A DNA stretch of 64,000 nt from Branchiostoma floridae (Eukaryota > Chordata > Leptocardii > Amphioxiformes > Branchiostomatidae): the NCBI RefSeq assembly GCF_000003815.2, contig NC_049981.1:22620770-22684769 (forward strand), in the 5' to 3' direction. Below are positions 24,895 through 52,100 of the stretch, in pieces. Within the stretch, counting starts at the first letter, position 1. Each line of letters starts with the position of its first letter. Under the pieces are notes generated by a model that worked only from the letters and a program-made list of their open reading frames with translations, was not told the DNA's origin and made no database searches. A program made the translations under genes and the position numbers.

Positions 24895-27800
24895 ATTTAA
24901 GAACGAAGTTATTTATTTAAGTTAAGTGTATCAAATCATACTGCACGACATCATTACGCGTCCATTCAGAGAGTAATGTATACACATGTGTGGATGTGAT
25001 ACTAACGTATACAACTCAGATCAAACACAGAAGCTTATTGGATTGACTTCGTTTAACAACGCAGGATATTGCGTTATCAGGTTGTCAATTTTCCCATCAG
25101 ATGTAATGGACAGAGAATAAATACGTGCCACTTGAAACGTTCACGTCAGAATAGTCACTGGAACCCAAGAGAGATTGTCTTGCAACGAGCCAGTGCTTCT
25201 GTATATTTGATATAAGGTTACGATACAGGGCTAAGATGTCCATGCAATGCCAATTGTTTCCGCAAGGGTCTGTTAAATGAAAGGGCAGATCTTAAAATCC
25301 TATCTTCGTGTAAGCAACGTTTACTGCCTTTGTACGTTTGACAATAGATACTTGGTATAGACATGACTAAAAACTCAATCTCACCCTTCTTCACTCTTGT
25401 CATTTTCTTGGACCGCTAAGCTCCAAAACGTGTAAATGTCTGCTGGTATATTCTGTTCTTACTCTAATCGGTCCAAAATCCGGTCCACTCGTTTTATGAG
25501 GCCCGGTTTGTTACGGACCGGTCGAAGAAGAATAAACGGTTTTATAAACAATTAAGATGTACAGGTACCCACCCCTACAGCAGAATATATGTCATGTTCT
25601 GGACATGGTGACAGGTAAATTTTCTTATACTTTTGAACGCTTGGTTTTCTTTGCCTTAAAAATAAATTGAAGTGATGTAATTTCCACGTTCAGATATCAA
25701 TCCTGAAATATTAAAAATCCATTATTGATTATTGCACCTCCATACCCTTATTAGGTACATTCGCAGGCTTTGTGGGTTTCATTCCCACCAAGAAAGTTGG
25801 TCATAGCAACGCAAGATGGAAAGACCACCATGACTTCCAAAACTGCCCATCTTTCGCTATGCTATTTAAATCTAATGGAGGTTCTTAACACGGCGCGTGG
25901 AAAGCTGTAAACGTTATAGCAAAGGATGTGCTATAAGGCTCCTTGAGGCCTCATCTGAAAAGTGGACTTTCCGTTGATAATGTCATCTATGGCGCAAGGA
26001 AGAGACGATGAAAGTTAACTACCATGCTTGACATGCATGGAAAGTTAAATGACTACCTATAATGCTCTAGATAGTAAAGTACAGTCTATCAGATTGTTAT
26101 CTCTGTCACGGACCAAAAGCATTTATGTACTTGAGTGTAGCGTACAGCTAGCTAGCTCCTAACGTTCAAAGGCATCTTGAGGTCGTGGGGCAGTGGGTTG
26201 TTCATCCACTGTATCTAGGGCGCCATATTGAAAGGTGACCATTTTCACGGCATTTTACCTCGGTCCCAAGATTACGTCTGGTGCGCATTTACATCTAGAT
26301 GGAATGAGGAAAAATAATGTCGTACGAAGATGGAAACTCCAAACAGCAAAGCTGCATCTGTTGGGGCCGCCTTACACGTGGTATGCTGTTCTTGTCCCTG
26401 TGGGACCGTCGTGTGTCAGCAGACGAGAGGGTGGAGAAGGAAGTGCACACCCCTCCTTCACCTTAAAAAGTCAAGTGCAGGCCAGGCCTAACCCAAGACG
26501 GCGAGTGTCTGTCTGCCTACCATTGTCTCCTGAGACAATTGGATGCCAACACACACGAAGTACGTAGTGCCTTTTCCAGGGGAAATCAAAGCATGAATGC
26601 CTGAACGTAACCTCTCCATTCTGTATCCACTAGCCATCTTCTCCACCGAAGGACGTCAATGCTAGCATAGAACAATGCCAAGGTTGCAATAGTTATTCAG
26701 TTAACTATTTGGACCTCGCTCCTGGCGAAAAAAAATCTGTTATATCTAATCCGACCCTTACCTCCCTCATGACCTCAATGAAAAGCGGCCTGCAGGCAGA
26801 TTTGTTATTGTTATTGGGTGGGCCGAATACTCTTTGCAGCCAGGGGCTGAATTGCGAGGAGCTTACAATAGTCGGGGCTAAATCGCAAGTGTCTGGAGCA
26901 AGCTGCCATTCGGCGCCATTCAGGTGACCACAATACGACAGTAATTGCCCCAGGAGCTTCTCATGAATGAATAAAGGTTCAAACATACAAATTTGGAAGT
27001 GACACGACTAGACTGATGGCTTTACTTTGCAGCTAGATCCCTACAATGGTGAATGGAACCGTCCACATTTCCGGGTCCGTTCACTGGGAATGTCGGGAAG
27101 GTTGTCGAACAATATGCATATGGCGTTCACCTATTCAGACCGTGAATCGTGCCTTACAGAGACTAAAGAAATATGATTGTTATTTTATGGGGAATTTTAT
27201 GGGTTAACCTCACATAACCTCACATAACAGATGATGATGCTCTACCATGAGAAGAGAAGACATGAGATGAGAACCTGGTAGCCATTGTAGAGACATCGTC
27301 CATATTGGATATGGTGAAAATATTTTGGATGCTAATATATTGATAATTAAGTATGAGTCTTTCTTTGTCATGTTTATAACTTATATGAAGCAAACTCGAA
27401 AATAAACTTTTGGCTATACAAAAGACAGCCGTAAGAGGTATTGTTTTTTTTATATTTGAGCGATGAAAAATTCATGTTTTCTCACGCTTCGTGCCCACTA
27501 AGTATTGACATATTAAAACAGATCACACAAGGCGTAAAGGTTCACAAATATTGTGAACAGTGTGGCTAGCAACAGAGTAAAGCTAGCTAGTGACCGACCC
27601 ACATAGAAAACAATAATGTACATGAAATAAACATTGAAGGTACATAAGCATTTAGGCTGATGAGGTACACAGTGACGGTAGTATGGCAAAACGTTACACT
27701 GCTTCTTGCTGGTGTTATAATCAAGTAAATTTCGAAACAGTCTTTAATAGAGTGTTCTCGGAGGGAGATTGCGCCCCCTCCAACAGGAAGTCAGTTGGTA
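24895..27800. other. Gene-poor region upstream of the SYT15 start
   Basis: No exon was recognised. Overlapping open frames near 26235-26567 and 26705-26986 lack any domain. A short repeat of AACCTCACAT occurs near 27207-27226. Regulatory sequence for the downstream gene may lie here, but I cannot point to an element. Confidence 0.35.
26172..26226 (-). repeat. SINE tail fragment
   Basis: The reverse complement carries CCCTAGATACAGTGGAT, then AACCCACTGCC and CACGACCT. That matches, in order, the tail part of the SINE at 21700-21990 (about 21902-21950). Confidence 0.5.
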
Positions 27801-27877
27801 CAGTCCTTAAGTAAAGGTAGTTGCAGCTGGCTTGGAAGGGAACTTCACAGATCTGCTACCGGAGTGAGCCAACGAGA

Positions 27878-42868
<14,991 letters not shown>

Positions 42869-43480
42869 CGTCATTCACCGCGGACTCCTCATCGCCAGCT
42901 CTCGCGAGGGTACACGAGAACATTTAGGAGCGTCGGCAGTTCTCGCGAGGGTAGACGAGAACGTTAGAGCCTCGCGAGATTTTGAGATTCATGCACCTAA
43001 TGTCCTTATATTAAGAGCTTTATGTCCTTATATTAAGAGCTTTAGAACCAAGGACCTTGATCTGACCAGCCAGTGAGGACGTCATAAGTGTTGTTGCTGT
43101 TTCAAATTCAAAACCTTCGGAGGAAGCTCCAGACAAATTTTTACGAAGTAGGCTCAGCCTCAGAGAGTCTCAGAGGCGTCGTGAAAAGATTCAGGTTTAC
43201 GTGTAACGGTGTAAGGCAAGTGTTATATCATTTAGAATGTTACTAGTGCTCTGATTATCAGACTTATGCTCAGAATAGTGTAAATTGCCATATAGTCTGT
43301 CGTGTGTACGTGAATCTTACATGGATATACGGGTTTTCGTCACAACCCTATAGTCATTGACTACAGGCTGTATATGGCAAAGAATATATTATATCAATTC
43401 TAGACATCATGTTCACATTGGAATGAGTATTCTGTCCGTACAACTGTTGCTGCTTGACAGATTTATATTAAAGCATCCAA
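42869..43480 (+). other. Presumed SYT15 3' UTR
   Basis: Contains two near copies of TCTCGCGAGGGTA.ACGAGAAC (42900-42962), then a direct repeat of TGTCCTTATATTAAGAGCTT near 43001-43042. An ATTAAA polyadenylation-type hexamer is at about 43467. The UTR end is not proved. Confidence 0.4.
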
Positions 43481-43576
43481 GAATCCGTTTCTTGGCGATG
43501 ATAGATAGATAGGCTGCCTTATAAGATACCAAGAACAAAACTTGCTACTGGATACTTGTTCTCTACCCACATGACG

Positions 43577-43851
43577 TCACATCCTATACTCGTGCCTGTG
43601 CCCCCAATCTCTAGTCTTGATTCAGGAAGAATTCCCAAAAGACTGGTTGCTGAATCTTGCTGTGTTTGTTAAATTGCTAGACGGAACATCGATGCAACAA
43701 AATTGATACTCGATACTTTTCTTCATTGTCAGAGGGTCACACCCTATACTTGTGCCTGTGTCACCAATTTCTCTTTTTCATTCGGGATGATTTTCAAACT
43801 CAAAGCGACCTGGTCTTGCTGTGTATGTTACAATCGCTAGAGGGAGCTGCT
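43577..43851. repeat. Diverged tandem duplication, about 160 bp unit
   Basis: CCTATACTCGTGCCTGTG, TCTTGCTGTGTTTGTTA and GCTAGACGGA at 43582-43687 recur as CCTATACTTGTGCCTGTG, TCTTGCTGTGTATGTTA and GCTAGAGGGA at 43742-43847. Confidence 0.7.
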
Positions 43852-46385
43852 GTTAGCTACTACATGTATTGTATAGGTAACAACCGCCGTCTGGCTAGGT
43901 AGTCGAACAAAACATGTCAAGGGTGTCCTTGATATATTTTTGAGAGTCGCATATGGTATATGTATGTATAATATAAAAACATATTATACGGAAATGTTTC
44001 GATATGAGATGTAAGGTATGATATGCTATACTACTTGTGGCTGTTGCACTCTTGCTATGTTTACAAGTTGTTGTGTTGTGACCATTGCTTGTACATTGTA
44101 CGGACGCAGACCACATTCAGCTTCTAGAATCCGATCGTTGCAGTAGGGCGACACCCTGTGTTAGATACGTTATTAAGATAGATATTTCTACTGTCAGATA
44201 ACATGAAAGATATGTCAGCAAACTCAGCATTGTAACTGTTACGACCAAGGGATGGTTTTGTTGATCTGTTGTTCACGTAAAAGCAAGTGTCTTGCTGAGC
44301 TTCTAATGTAAGATTGGGTCAATTAAAATGTCACTATTCTGGTCATTTCTTTTAATGCTAAGTTAAATCTACTTTTACAATTATCACACGTTGTGATGAA
44401 GACGAACCCGAATTTGTTCGCACCTTTTTTTTACATTTAGTAAAAAAATGTATGGGCGTTCTTGGACATGTAATAGAATGAACCAGAATGTATCGTTTTG
44501 AAGTTTTTCGTAATGAGCGATTGATAATAACTTGTTAACAGTTGTTATCAATGGAAACATAACGGCGCGGGTACATCCGGTACAGATATTCGTGCGATGT
44601 TGATGTACTATTGCTATAGGATTTTCAAACATAGCACAGCCACAGGTTGTTACAGAACCAACCGCCGGAGCTAATAACACAACAAGACAACTGGACTGTG
44701 CACGGCACACGAACGACTGCTCCAAGAAGAGTGCTCTCACACGACTACGTACGACAAATGCGGACGTCCGGACCCTTAAGGAACGTTTTATTTTAGAGAA
44801 CATTCCCAGTGTAGGCACTAAATACTTCAACAGTGAACTTAATTACCCATAAAATTTCCCGTTAAGCATTTTCTTGTGTTGAGCAACGCCTTCTTTTTCT
44901 TGTGCAAAATTTGAACAGTTACTATTGGTATGGACTGAATTGTCATTCGCTTGTTTGTCATATCCAAATAGACGTATCTTTTACCTGTTTGCCACGCTAG
45001 TCAACTTGTTTACTGTGTGTGAAGATGAATGGTAGACAACGCCACAAAGTAAACAGCCGATGATGTCAGTCATCCCTGTATCTATGATCGCTTTGAGTGC
45101 CTCATTGACTAGTTACGGTTTATTGACCTAACACTGTCACTATACATGTTTCAGTCCGTAACTTTCGTCACTTTGAATAGATGCACAATGCCGTAAATCT
45201 GCAACCCCCCAACTGAGATGAAGCAACATCAGTCCATAGGCAGAGGAACCCCAAAAGAATGATCAATGCAATGCATGCAACTCCTTTGCTGTTATCAATA
45301 GTCTCTGTTTCTTACTTTGAAATCGCAAATGAAAATGTAATTTCAGAATATAAGTGTTATGTTTCACCGTCTATCTATTAGTAGAACAATGTTCTAGGAT
45401 CGCTACAGCCAAGCCCATCGGATCTTTCCTGCTCTTCCCGATATTTGTGTGTTGGCTTGTTTTACGTGCAGCTCTTTCCCTTACGCCTGAAACTCCCCAT
45501 GCGCTGGCTTTACGTACCCATCCGAAATGGTGAATGCAGTCCCTCACACCATACCCGAGCGGGGGTAATTTTTTTGTAGTTGAGGACCTAAAATGATGTT
45601 TATTCGGCAATAATGACAAATGCATGTAATGGACTGCATGTAATGGACAAATGGCTATTTTAGCATTGATTTCACTTGCTTTACTATCAACTGTCAGACA
45701 AAAGATTTCACTGTCAACAAGCACAAATATGGTACTAGTACTAGTAGCGCCATACCTAGGTTTTATCAAAAACCTGCTGACTTTGTTTTCACATAAGGCG
45801 CAATCTTATCACTAAAATCAACAGCACCCGTCGAAAGACACTGAATTAATTCGGAAAAACCCTAAACGCCAAGTATTACTATCTGCTCTCAATTAGTGCT
45901 ATAAGTAGTGATGGAAGATGTCCAGGCAGTCACACAGATGTTAGTTTGCAAGGCTTTATAATTGTGATCTATTGACCGGAATTCCTTCGTCGACCAACAA
46001 CCGGTGACCCGAGAGAAGAAACCCCTGCGAGGAAACTTTCCAGGGACAGCTGAACATGTAAACTGTGACAGAGAGTTCTACTCTTCCATGGCAAGGCGTG
46101 ATTAGGAGCGACACAAAGTTGGAGTGTTCCCTTGGTGCTTCGCACTGCCACAGTGAGTGAATATTTGTTGCATGTGTCCGTGTAGCTGATTTGTGTTCTA
46201 CGCTGAGTTGGAATAGTTGACGTTACCTGCATTCTATGTCTATGCTTTCGTTCCGTTTTCCTATCAGATATCATGATATGTGCTTTACCAGCAGAATCGT
46301 TCGTCTTAACAACCTTGGCACTTGGCGGTAGATGCTTGGGCACCGGCTTTTACATGGGGGTGGGGGGTGGGGGGTGGGGGTGGGG
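43852..46385. other. Intergenic, no gene recognised
   Basis: Open frames near 44384-44830 lie on both strands over the same bases and show no domain. Others near 45371-46343 are equally anonymous. No transposon hallmarks were seen. Confidence 0.4.
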
Positions 46386-46388
46386 GTG

Positions 46389-46553
46389 TAGGGGGTCTCT
46401 GATTCGTGATTTTCAACATGGGCTAAGGTTTCCTAATGCCAGGAGATGGAGTTTAGGCGCCTCTGGACCCTTCTGGTCACGCGAAAACTCCCTCTCCTGA
46501 CACTTAGAGAAGCTTAGCCCATGTTGGAAATCACGAATCACCCCCTCCCCCCA
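46389..46553. repeat. Foldback MITE
   Basis: GATTCGTGATTTTCAACATG then GGCTAAG pairs with CTTAGCCC then ATGTTGGAAATCACGAATC. G-rich and C-rich runs flank it, (GGGGGT)n on the left and CCCCCTCCCCCC on the right. The inner arms (CCAGGAGATGGAG and CTCCCTCTCCTGA) pair imperfectly. Confidence 0.75.
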
Positions 46554-46613
46554 CGACGCTGTTAGAGGTCTGCGAAGAAGGCTAACATCATAATACACAT
46601 AGAGGCGAAGGCA

Positions 46614-46690
46614 CATACATGTACATACACACACACCACACACAACACACACACAGTCACGAACGCATGCACGCACGCGCACGCACTCAC
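46614..46690. repeat. (CA)n-rich simple repeat
   Basis: Interrupted CACACA tracts followed by CACGCACGCGCACGCAC. Confidence 0.8.
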
Positions 46691-46723
46691 GTTTCTTGTA
46701 CTTTGGCTTCCTTCTCAATGCTT

Positions 46724-46922
46724 AAGCCCCTTTACAAATCAAGAATTTAGCTCGGCCGAGTTGTCAGCGAGCTCTAAATGTCCTAAATTACCAGGAGGCA
46801 TGACCCTGATGCCTACGAACAAATAGCAGAGTTTCTTCGTCGGCATCAGGGTTTACATACCTCCTCGTAGTTTAGAGTGACAACTCGGCCGAGCTAAATT
46901 CTTGATTTGTAAAGGGGGCTTT
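46724..46922. repeat. Long foldback MITE, about 200 bp hairpin
   Basis: AAGCCCCTTTACAAATCAAG and then AATTTAGCTCGGCCGAGTTGTCA pair almost perfectly with the right end (46879-46922), giving outer arms of about 43 bases. Inner arms CCTGATGCC and GGCATCAGG and CCAGGAGG/CCTCCTCG continue the hairpin with gaps. Non-coding. Confidence 0.85.
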
Positions 46923-47387
46923 ATGACAACAATTACAATACGTATTTTTGCGTATAACTTAATTTGACTCAATCCTAAAACAGAACGAGAATGTTGCTTG
47001 GCCTTGATTTGACCGTAGAGGAAGCAGTCAACATAAAACATGTTAAAGATATAGATAACACAGGTTGTTCCTATCAAGTGTCTTTCTTTCACCCCTCTGC
47101 CGAGTTTCACCTTCCGCCATACATGCTAATCATTTAAACGACTCAAGGCCTGTCACATGCGATAGAACGTTAAGATTGGTTGTGAGGATTTGGCAAGTTT
47201 TTTTTTTCTGGGCATCGGTGTGCTTATTTAAATGTGTTTATGAAAGTTCCGCTGTGGCTTGAAAGTCTTATACCTTGCGAGATGTAGAACTACGTAAGCA
47301 AAATTTGATATCACTGTTAACATCACTCAAGCCATATTCATTCCAAACATCACGGGGGTTAAATACAAGGGGTGACTAGTATAGTCT

Positions 47388-47470
47388 CCTGGCTCCCTGG
47401 ACACGAACCCGGGCCCGCCAACCCACGAAGCCAACGCACTATTAAACCGCTAGGCTAAAAGGTCTGGAAA
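47388..47470 (-). repeat. tRNA-like SINE head or tRNA pseudogene
   Basis: On the minus strand an A-box-like TAGCCTAGCGGTTTA is followed about 35 bases later by a B-box-like GGGTTCGTGTCC, a layout typical of tRNA genes and tRNA-derived SINEs. The stems do not form a clean cloverleaf by eye, so I prefer a SINE head or pseudogene over a functional tRNA. Confidence 0.45.
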
Positions 47471-48300
47471 GGATACACTGGTCAGTCGGCGGCGCTTGAA
47501 CATCACTGTTACACGTTCAGTCGATCTCTGATTGAGTCAATATCTTTCAAACCCCCAAACAAAATCGGCCCTTGCAGTTCCAGAAAAAGAAACTAGGGGC
47601 CCAGACAACTTATTCTCTGTATTCTCTTACTCTCAACTCAAAATGACTGGAATCATGACCAAAGTATGTCCGGAATACGAGATATCAAAACCGCATCATT
47701 TCCGCATCATTTCCGTATCATTTCCGCTGCAGTGCCTTAAAATCGATCTAAATTTTGATACCCGCTACATTACAATTTTAAATGATGCACCTTCGTGGAT
47801 ATACATTTCGCTTTCCCCGTGTGTTTTCCATTGACTGATGTACCGCTACTACCCGGTACATGCCAAGTTAATCAGTGCCCCTCAGCGTGGCGCACGGCAC
47901 CCCCCTCCGGTAGGCTGTCAGCCCAGCAGACATCACTCAGACGTTTCTGGGCCAACTTACGTTCATCACATCAGATGGACTTAAAACTCAGTAGAACAGA
48001 TGAAAACCAATCGGTATGTTACTACATCACAGAAGTATTTGCACATTCCGAAATATTGTAGAGTGTCAAGGGCGAGATCTGACAACTTTAACTCTTTAGG
48101 TCAGTATTACGAACTTATTTTTCTGTACAACAATGAAAGGCTAAAATCAGCTAAATTTCACGCATGCCCTTTTTTCGATAGAAAGAAACACGTTAACGAC
48201 ATGCTTTGATATGCTACCTGAAATATAGCTTGAGCTTCAGAAGCAGTCCAGTTTCACCACAACACTTGACCTTTCCCGCCCTCTGGACAAGTCCCAAGAG
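47471..48300. other. Upstream region of the aminopeptidase gene
   Basis: No domain-bearing frame. The run TTTCCGCATCATTTCCGTATCATTTCCG near 47698-47726 is a short tandem repeat. No TATA box can be assigned with confidence. Confidence 0.35.
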
Positions 48301-48308
48301 AAGTTAAA

Positions 48309-48465
48309 GTAAGTACAAAGCGACTCTGTGTTTCACCTGGCACCACTATTATGTTTGCTAGCGGCCATGTTTCTATTTGCTCTCATTGTGTTTGAATAGG
48401 AAACTCCCCAGTATGTGAACTGTAGCTAAACTTTAACCGCAAATTTGTTTTCTGGAGAAATACAG
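48309..48465 (+). other. Possible 5' UTR intron of the aminopeptidase gene
   Basis: TTAAA|GTAAGT at 48308/48309 is a consensus donor, and AGAAATACAG ending at 48465 is an acceptor-like site about 94 bases before the start codon. This would place a non-coding first exon just upstream. It is inference from splice motifs alone. Confidence 0.3.
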
Positions 48466-48558
48466 GCCGACTGGGGGTGGTGCCGCGGGACAACGCCCAC
48501 TGAAAACTTTAATTGGTTCTTCATCACTTGCTGGGAGTCCGCTCCTTTCGTTACAAGA

Positions 48559-49172
48559 ATGGCTTCCTGTCTGGAAAAGTTTGGTAAGAAGAGACTTCTC
48601 TTGCTCGTCGGTTTCCTCGTAGTCGTCGCGGCTATCATCGGGCTCATCGTCGGCGTAACCACCAACCAGGCCGCGAGCACAAGTCCAGGAGACTCCGATG
48701 AATCCGCGGGAGACGAGGCCACGACGGCGGCGGTTCCGACGACGACGACTCAGACCATGTGGCCGCCGGACAGCCCATGGCTGACCCTCCGCCTACCCGA
48801 CTACATCGTCCCGGTACACTACAACCTCACCCTCCAGCCGGATCTCGTGGCTGACACGTTTACTGGGAAGGTAGCCATGGACCTGAAAATCAGCCAACCC
48901 ACCAAGTATATCCTTCTACACATCAACGAACTTGAGCTCCAGACACCGACCGTGGAGCAAAAACTGACGGGGGCAACTTACAATGTCCTCCGTACGTTCG
49001 AATATCTACCCAACCAGTTTTACATCATCGAAATGTCGGGTGAGATTCCGGCGAACAACGCAAACGACGCCGGGGACATGTACGTGGTGACGGTGGACTT
49101 CAGCGGCAGTCTTGTCGGCCACATTGTGGGATTTTACAAGAGCACTTACACCAACTCCCAGGGCGAGACCAG
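48559..49172 (+). CDS. Aminopeptidase exon 1: anchor, stalk, N-domain start
   Basis: ATG at 48559 (A at -3, G at +4) is preferred over an in-frame ATG at 48445, because the intervening 38 codons look like 5' UTR and a candidate acceptor at 48465 lies between. Encodes [20 protein letters not shown] as the signal anchor, a TTTT-rich stalk and an N-glycosylation site in HYNLTLQP. The donor is GAGACCAG|GTACTT. Confidence 0.92.
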
Positions 49173-52100
49173 GTACTTACGTATAGACTTCTTCTAATAA
49201 TTCTAATCTGTTTCTGATTAAGCTAGGCACATTTAACGGTTTGCTAGGCCCATGGGGGTGTGAAGTTAAGACAGTTTTGCTCTTAAGTGACAACTTTAAT
49301 CTTGTAGACAACCACATACAAGTACCTCGAATAACCGCACCGTTAAAAGAATAAATATGACCCCGATAACGTAACGACATACAATCTTACAAAGTTTCCA
49401 TTAAGTATGATGCAATATTACAATGTTGCATCATATCCTATAGTCTACATTGATTGCGTTTCAGGCATGTGACATTTGTATGTACTTGATATCCGTCACA
49501 TGTTCCTTATCTAATCCGACCCTGTTCCAATTGAGATAAATGTTACAAAACACACACACGCCTTACGTCAAACGACAATGCAGGAGATCTTTCTCTAGAT
49601 TATCCGTCTCCAGCGGTCTTTTCTATCCGGCTTGCTATCGATCAAGAAAAGAAAACAGCCCTTTCAAAATACCCGGTAGTTTGTAATGTAGTTTGTAATG
49701 CTTGGTACAGTTAGTTACAACTGTTACGAATCTCTCTCTGTTTAACGCTGACGTGAAACAGTTGATTTATGGGTGGGTCAGGCACTTTCATTTACAAACA
49801 TTAAACAACTATGTTTTAGTACGTAAGATACAACGTTACATGATTTCGCGGTTTTTTAAAAGTTGTAGTTGAATCATATTGCTACGAGTTATTCATTGTC
49901 ATATTTCATTTATTTCTTTATTTAGATTTCTTAAATCTTATGGTAGTCGACGGGTAATTACAGGCGTTTCCAGTGCCACTTGAAGGGTGTAAACATGTTA
50001 AAAGCTGTCGAACAGGGCTGCAAATATAGCATCTGTGTGCTGTGCAAGCAGTGAACTCTTTTGGGAACACCATAGAACAATAAAAGTGTAATATTTGTAG
50101 CTGTCCAGTTTTAACAGCTAGAGATGTGTTAGTCACGGTTCAAATGACTTGCATAATACCGGCAAACACTGTCTTTTAAGACAGTATAACTTATGACAAA
50201 CAACAAATTAAAATTTGTTGTTTGTCATAAGTTATACCTAGTTACTAATCTCAAAGCAGATGCAATGATTCAGCACAATGTTTTCCTCGTGTTGGTGCAA
50301 CAGTCTTTCATGAATTGCACCTTTTTTAAGGATTTGCCTCTTCTCATTTCGAGAAATCGGTTCCTAAAAAAAGAGGCAAATCACTGAAATATCGCAATAC
50401 TTCAAAGAGGTTCTAAATGGGGCATAAAAACGCGTAATACACTGAGTATGAGTCGGGTTCTTACATCTGCTTCATAATTGCCCAATCAAAACCTTTTTTG
50501 AACGACCACAAATAAGTTCCATTTTTTGAATGTTTGTTATTTCAAAGCTACACTAGGACGTAGATGTTGAAAGGACCTAGTAACCACTCACTGTAAAATC
50601 GCATACAATAACAGCAAGGATAACTTCCTGTCCCCTCTCTCACCGATCAAACGAAGCTATATAATCTCAGAAAGTGGCAAAATGAACAGCTAAAGCAAGG
50701 AATTAAAACCAACGATGTTCATCTGGAGAAAAAAGGACCAGGGGGCATGTCTACAATGAGAACTGTAAACGCAACGGTACATTGAACGTCTTTGTCAATT
50801 ATGGTTCCTACCGTTGACATGTTCCCGTTGGAACATGTCCAGCGATTTTTCTTCTATCAAAACACGACCCCCTTCTGTCGCCAGCAGGTTTTTAAGTGCT
50901 TTTTTTTAAGTGCTCTGTCTGTACCACCTACCCGGCGACATGATTTTCTGACTGACTGGTGTTAGTATTGCTTGAAATAAGGAACATAACCCTTGGGCAG
51001 AAATCAAATGATGTTTTGATTTTATAAACGAGTACTCTGTTTCAAAGTTAGAGCTTCTTGTGGGATTTGAAGTGGAAAAAAGTCCATAATCAGACTAACT
51101 TTTGTTACAACATTTCATCACAAAGAAACTGGCTATTATAACCCAATAAGGCCACGTTGACCCAATTTTCGCCCGTTGCCCCCCCCCCCCCAAAGAGTTA
51201 GCCGTACAAAGAAGCTACAAAATGACCAAATACATGTCCTAGATTGCACAAAATCATAGGAATACTTTTGAGTTAAATCATCTCGAAGAAGATCAGAAGA
51301 TCACTGTATATATCGTACAATTGCACGCTTAATTGGCAATTCCTTTTCAATATCACCCTTTGTAGATATATAGACTTTTAAAGACCAAAGGCACACACAC
51401 ACCACACACATACAATGGTCTGAGCTAGGACACTTGATGTGCCAGAGATCAAAATCAGAGGCATTTTATTTATTTATTCGTTCGGCTGTTTACAGACAGC
51501 CAGGACTGCCCAACTAGCCATAGGATATTGCCAAGGGCTAGCCCTGGGAGAGAACAATACATGTTACATATAAAATCATTGCAGTAAACATTATCAATAT
51601 AAAATCACTATCATTGACATAGCAAAATTTGGTGACAAATTTACAAATGTTCATCATATATATATATATACATCATATACAATATGTACACATAGGAAAT
51701 CACATAGCATGGTGTAGGGTCTCCGAGGGAGAGCCAGGCTTTGGCTTTGAAGGAGGATAATGTGCGAGCTGTTTGGGTTTCAAGTGGAATAATGTTCCAT
51801 AACTGAGTGGCTCTGTGGAAGACGGTTTTCTGGGTACGTGCACTTTTAGTACAGGCATTATATTGAAGCATCTTCTAACTTTTCTATAGATCTTTGGCTA
51901 CCAGCAAATTCCAGCCCACTGACGCCCGGAGGGCCTTCCCTCACTTCGACGAACCGGCCCTGAAGGCGGAGTTTAGCACCATTCTCATCCACGAGCCGGA
52001 ATACATCGCTATCTCAAACATGCCCATAGAGGTGAGTCACACGTCTGGTACCTCCGGGAAGGAGGTATTGTTTCCAGTGGGTGGTTGTGTGTATGTTTAT

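Noticed and set aside
26235-26986. Overlapping frames of 72-110 codons on both strands
   Set aside because: No domain or splice support; one overlaps a SINE fragment neighbourhood and both strands are equally open.
44384-44830. Open frame of 148 codons on minus, with about 75 open codons on + over part of it
   Set aside because: No domain, no splice sites, no repeat family; overlapping frames on both strands fit chance.
48445-48558. Upstream in-frame ATG extending the aminopeptidase by 38 residues
   Set aside because: The extension is not typical of the family's short cytoplasmic tail and contains a probable 5' UTR acceptor; the ATG at 48559 has the better context and places KKR before the anchor.
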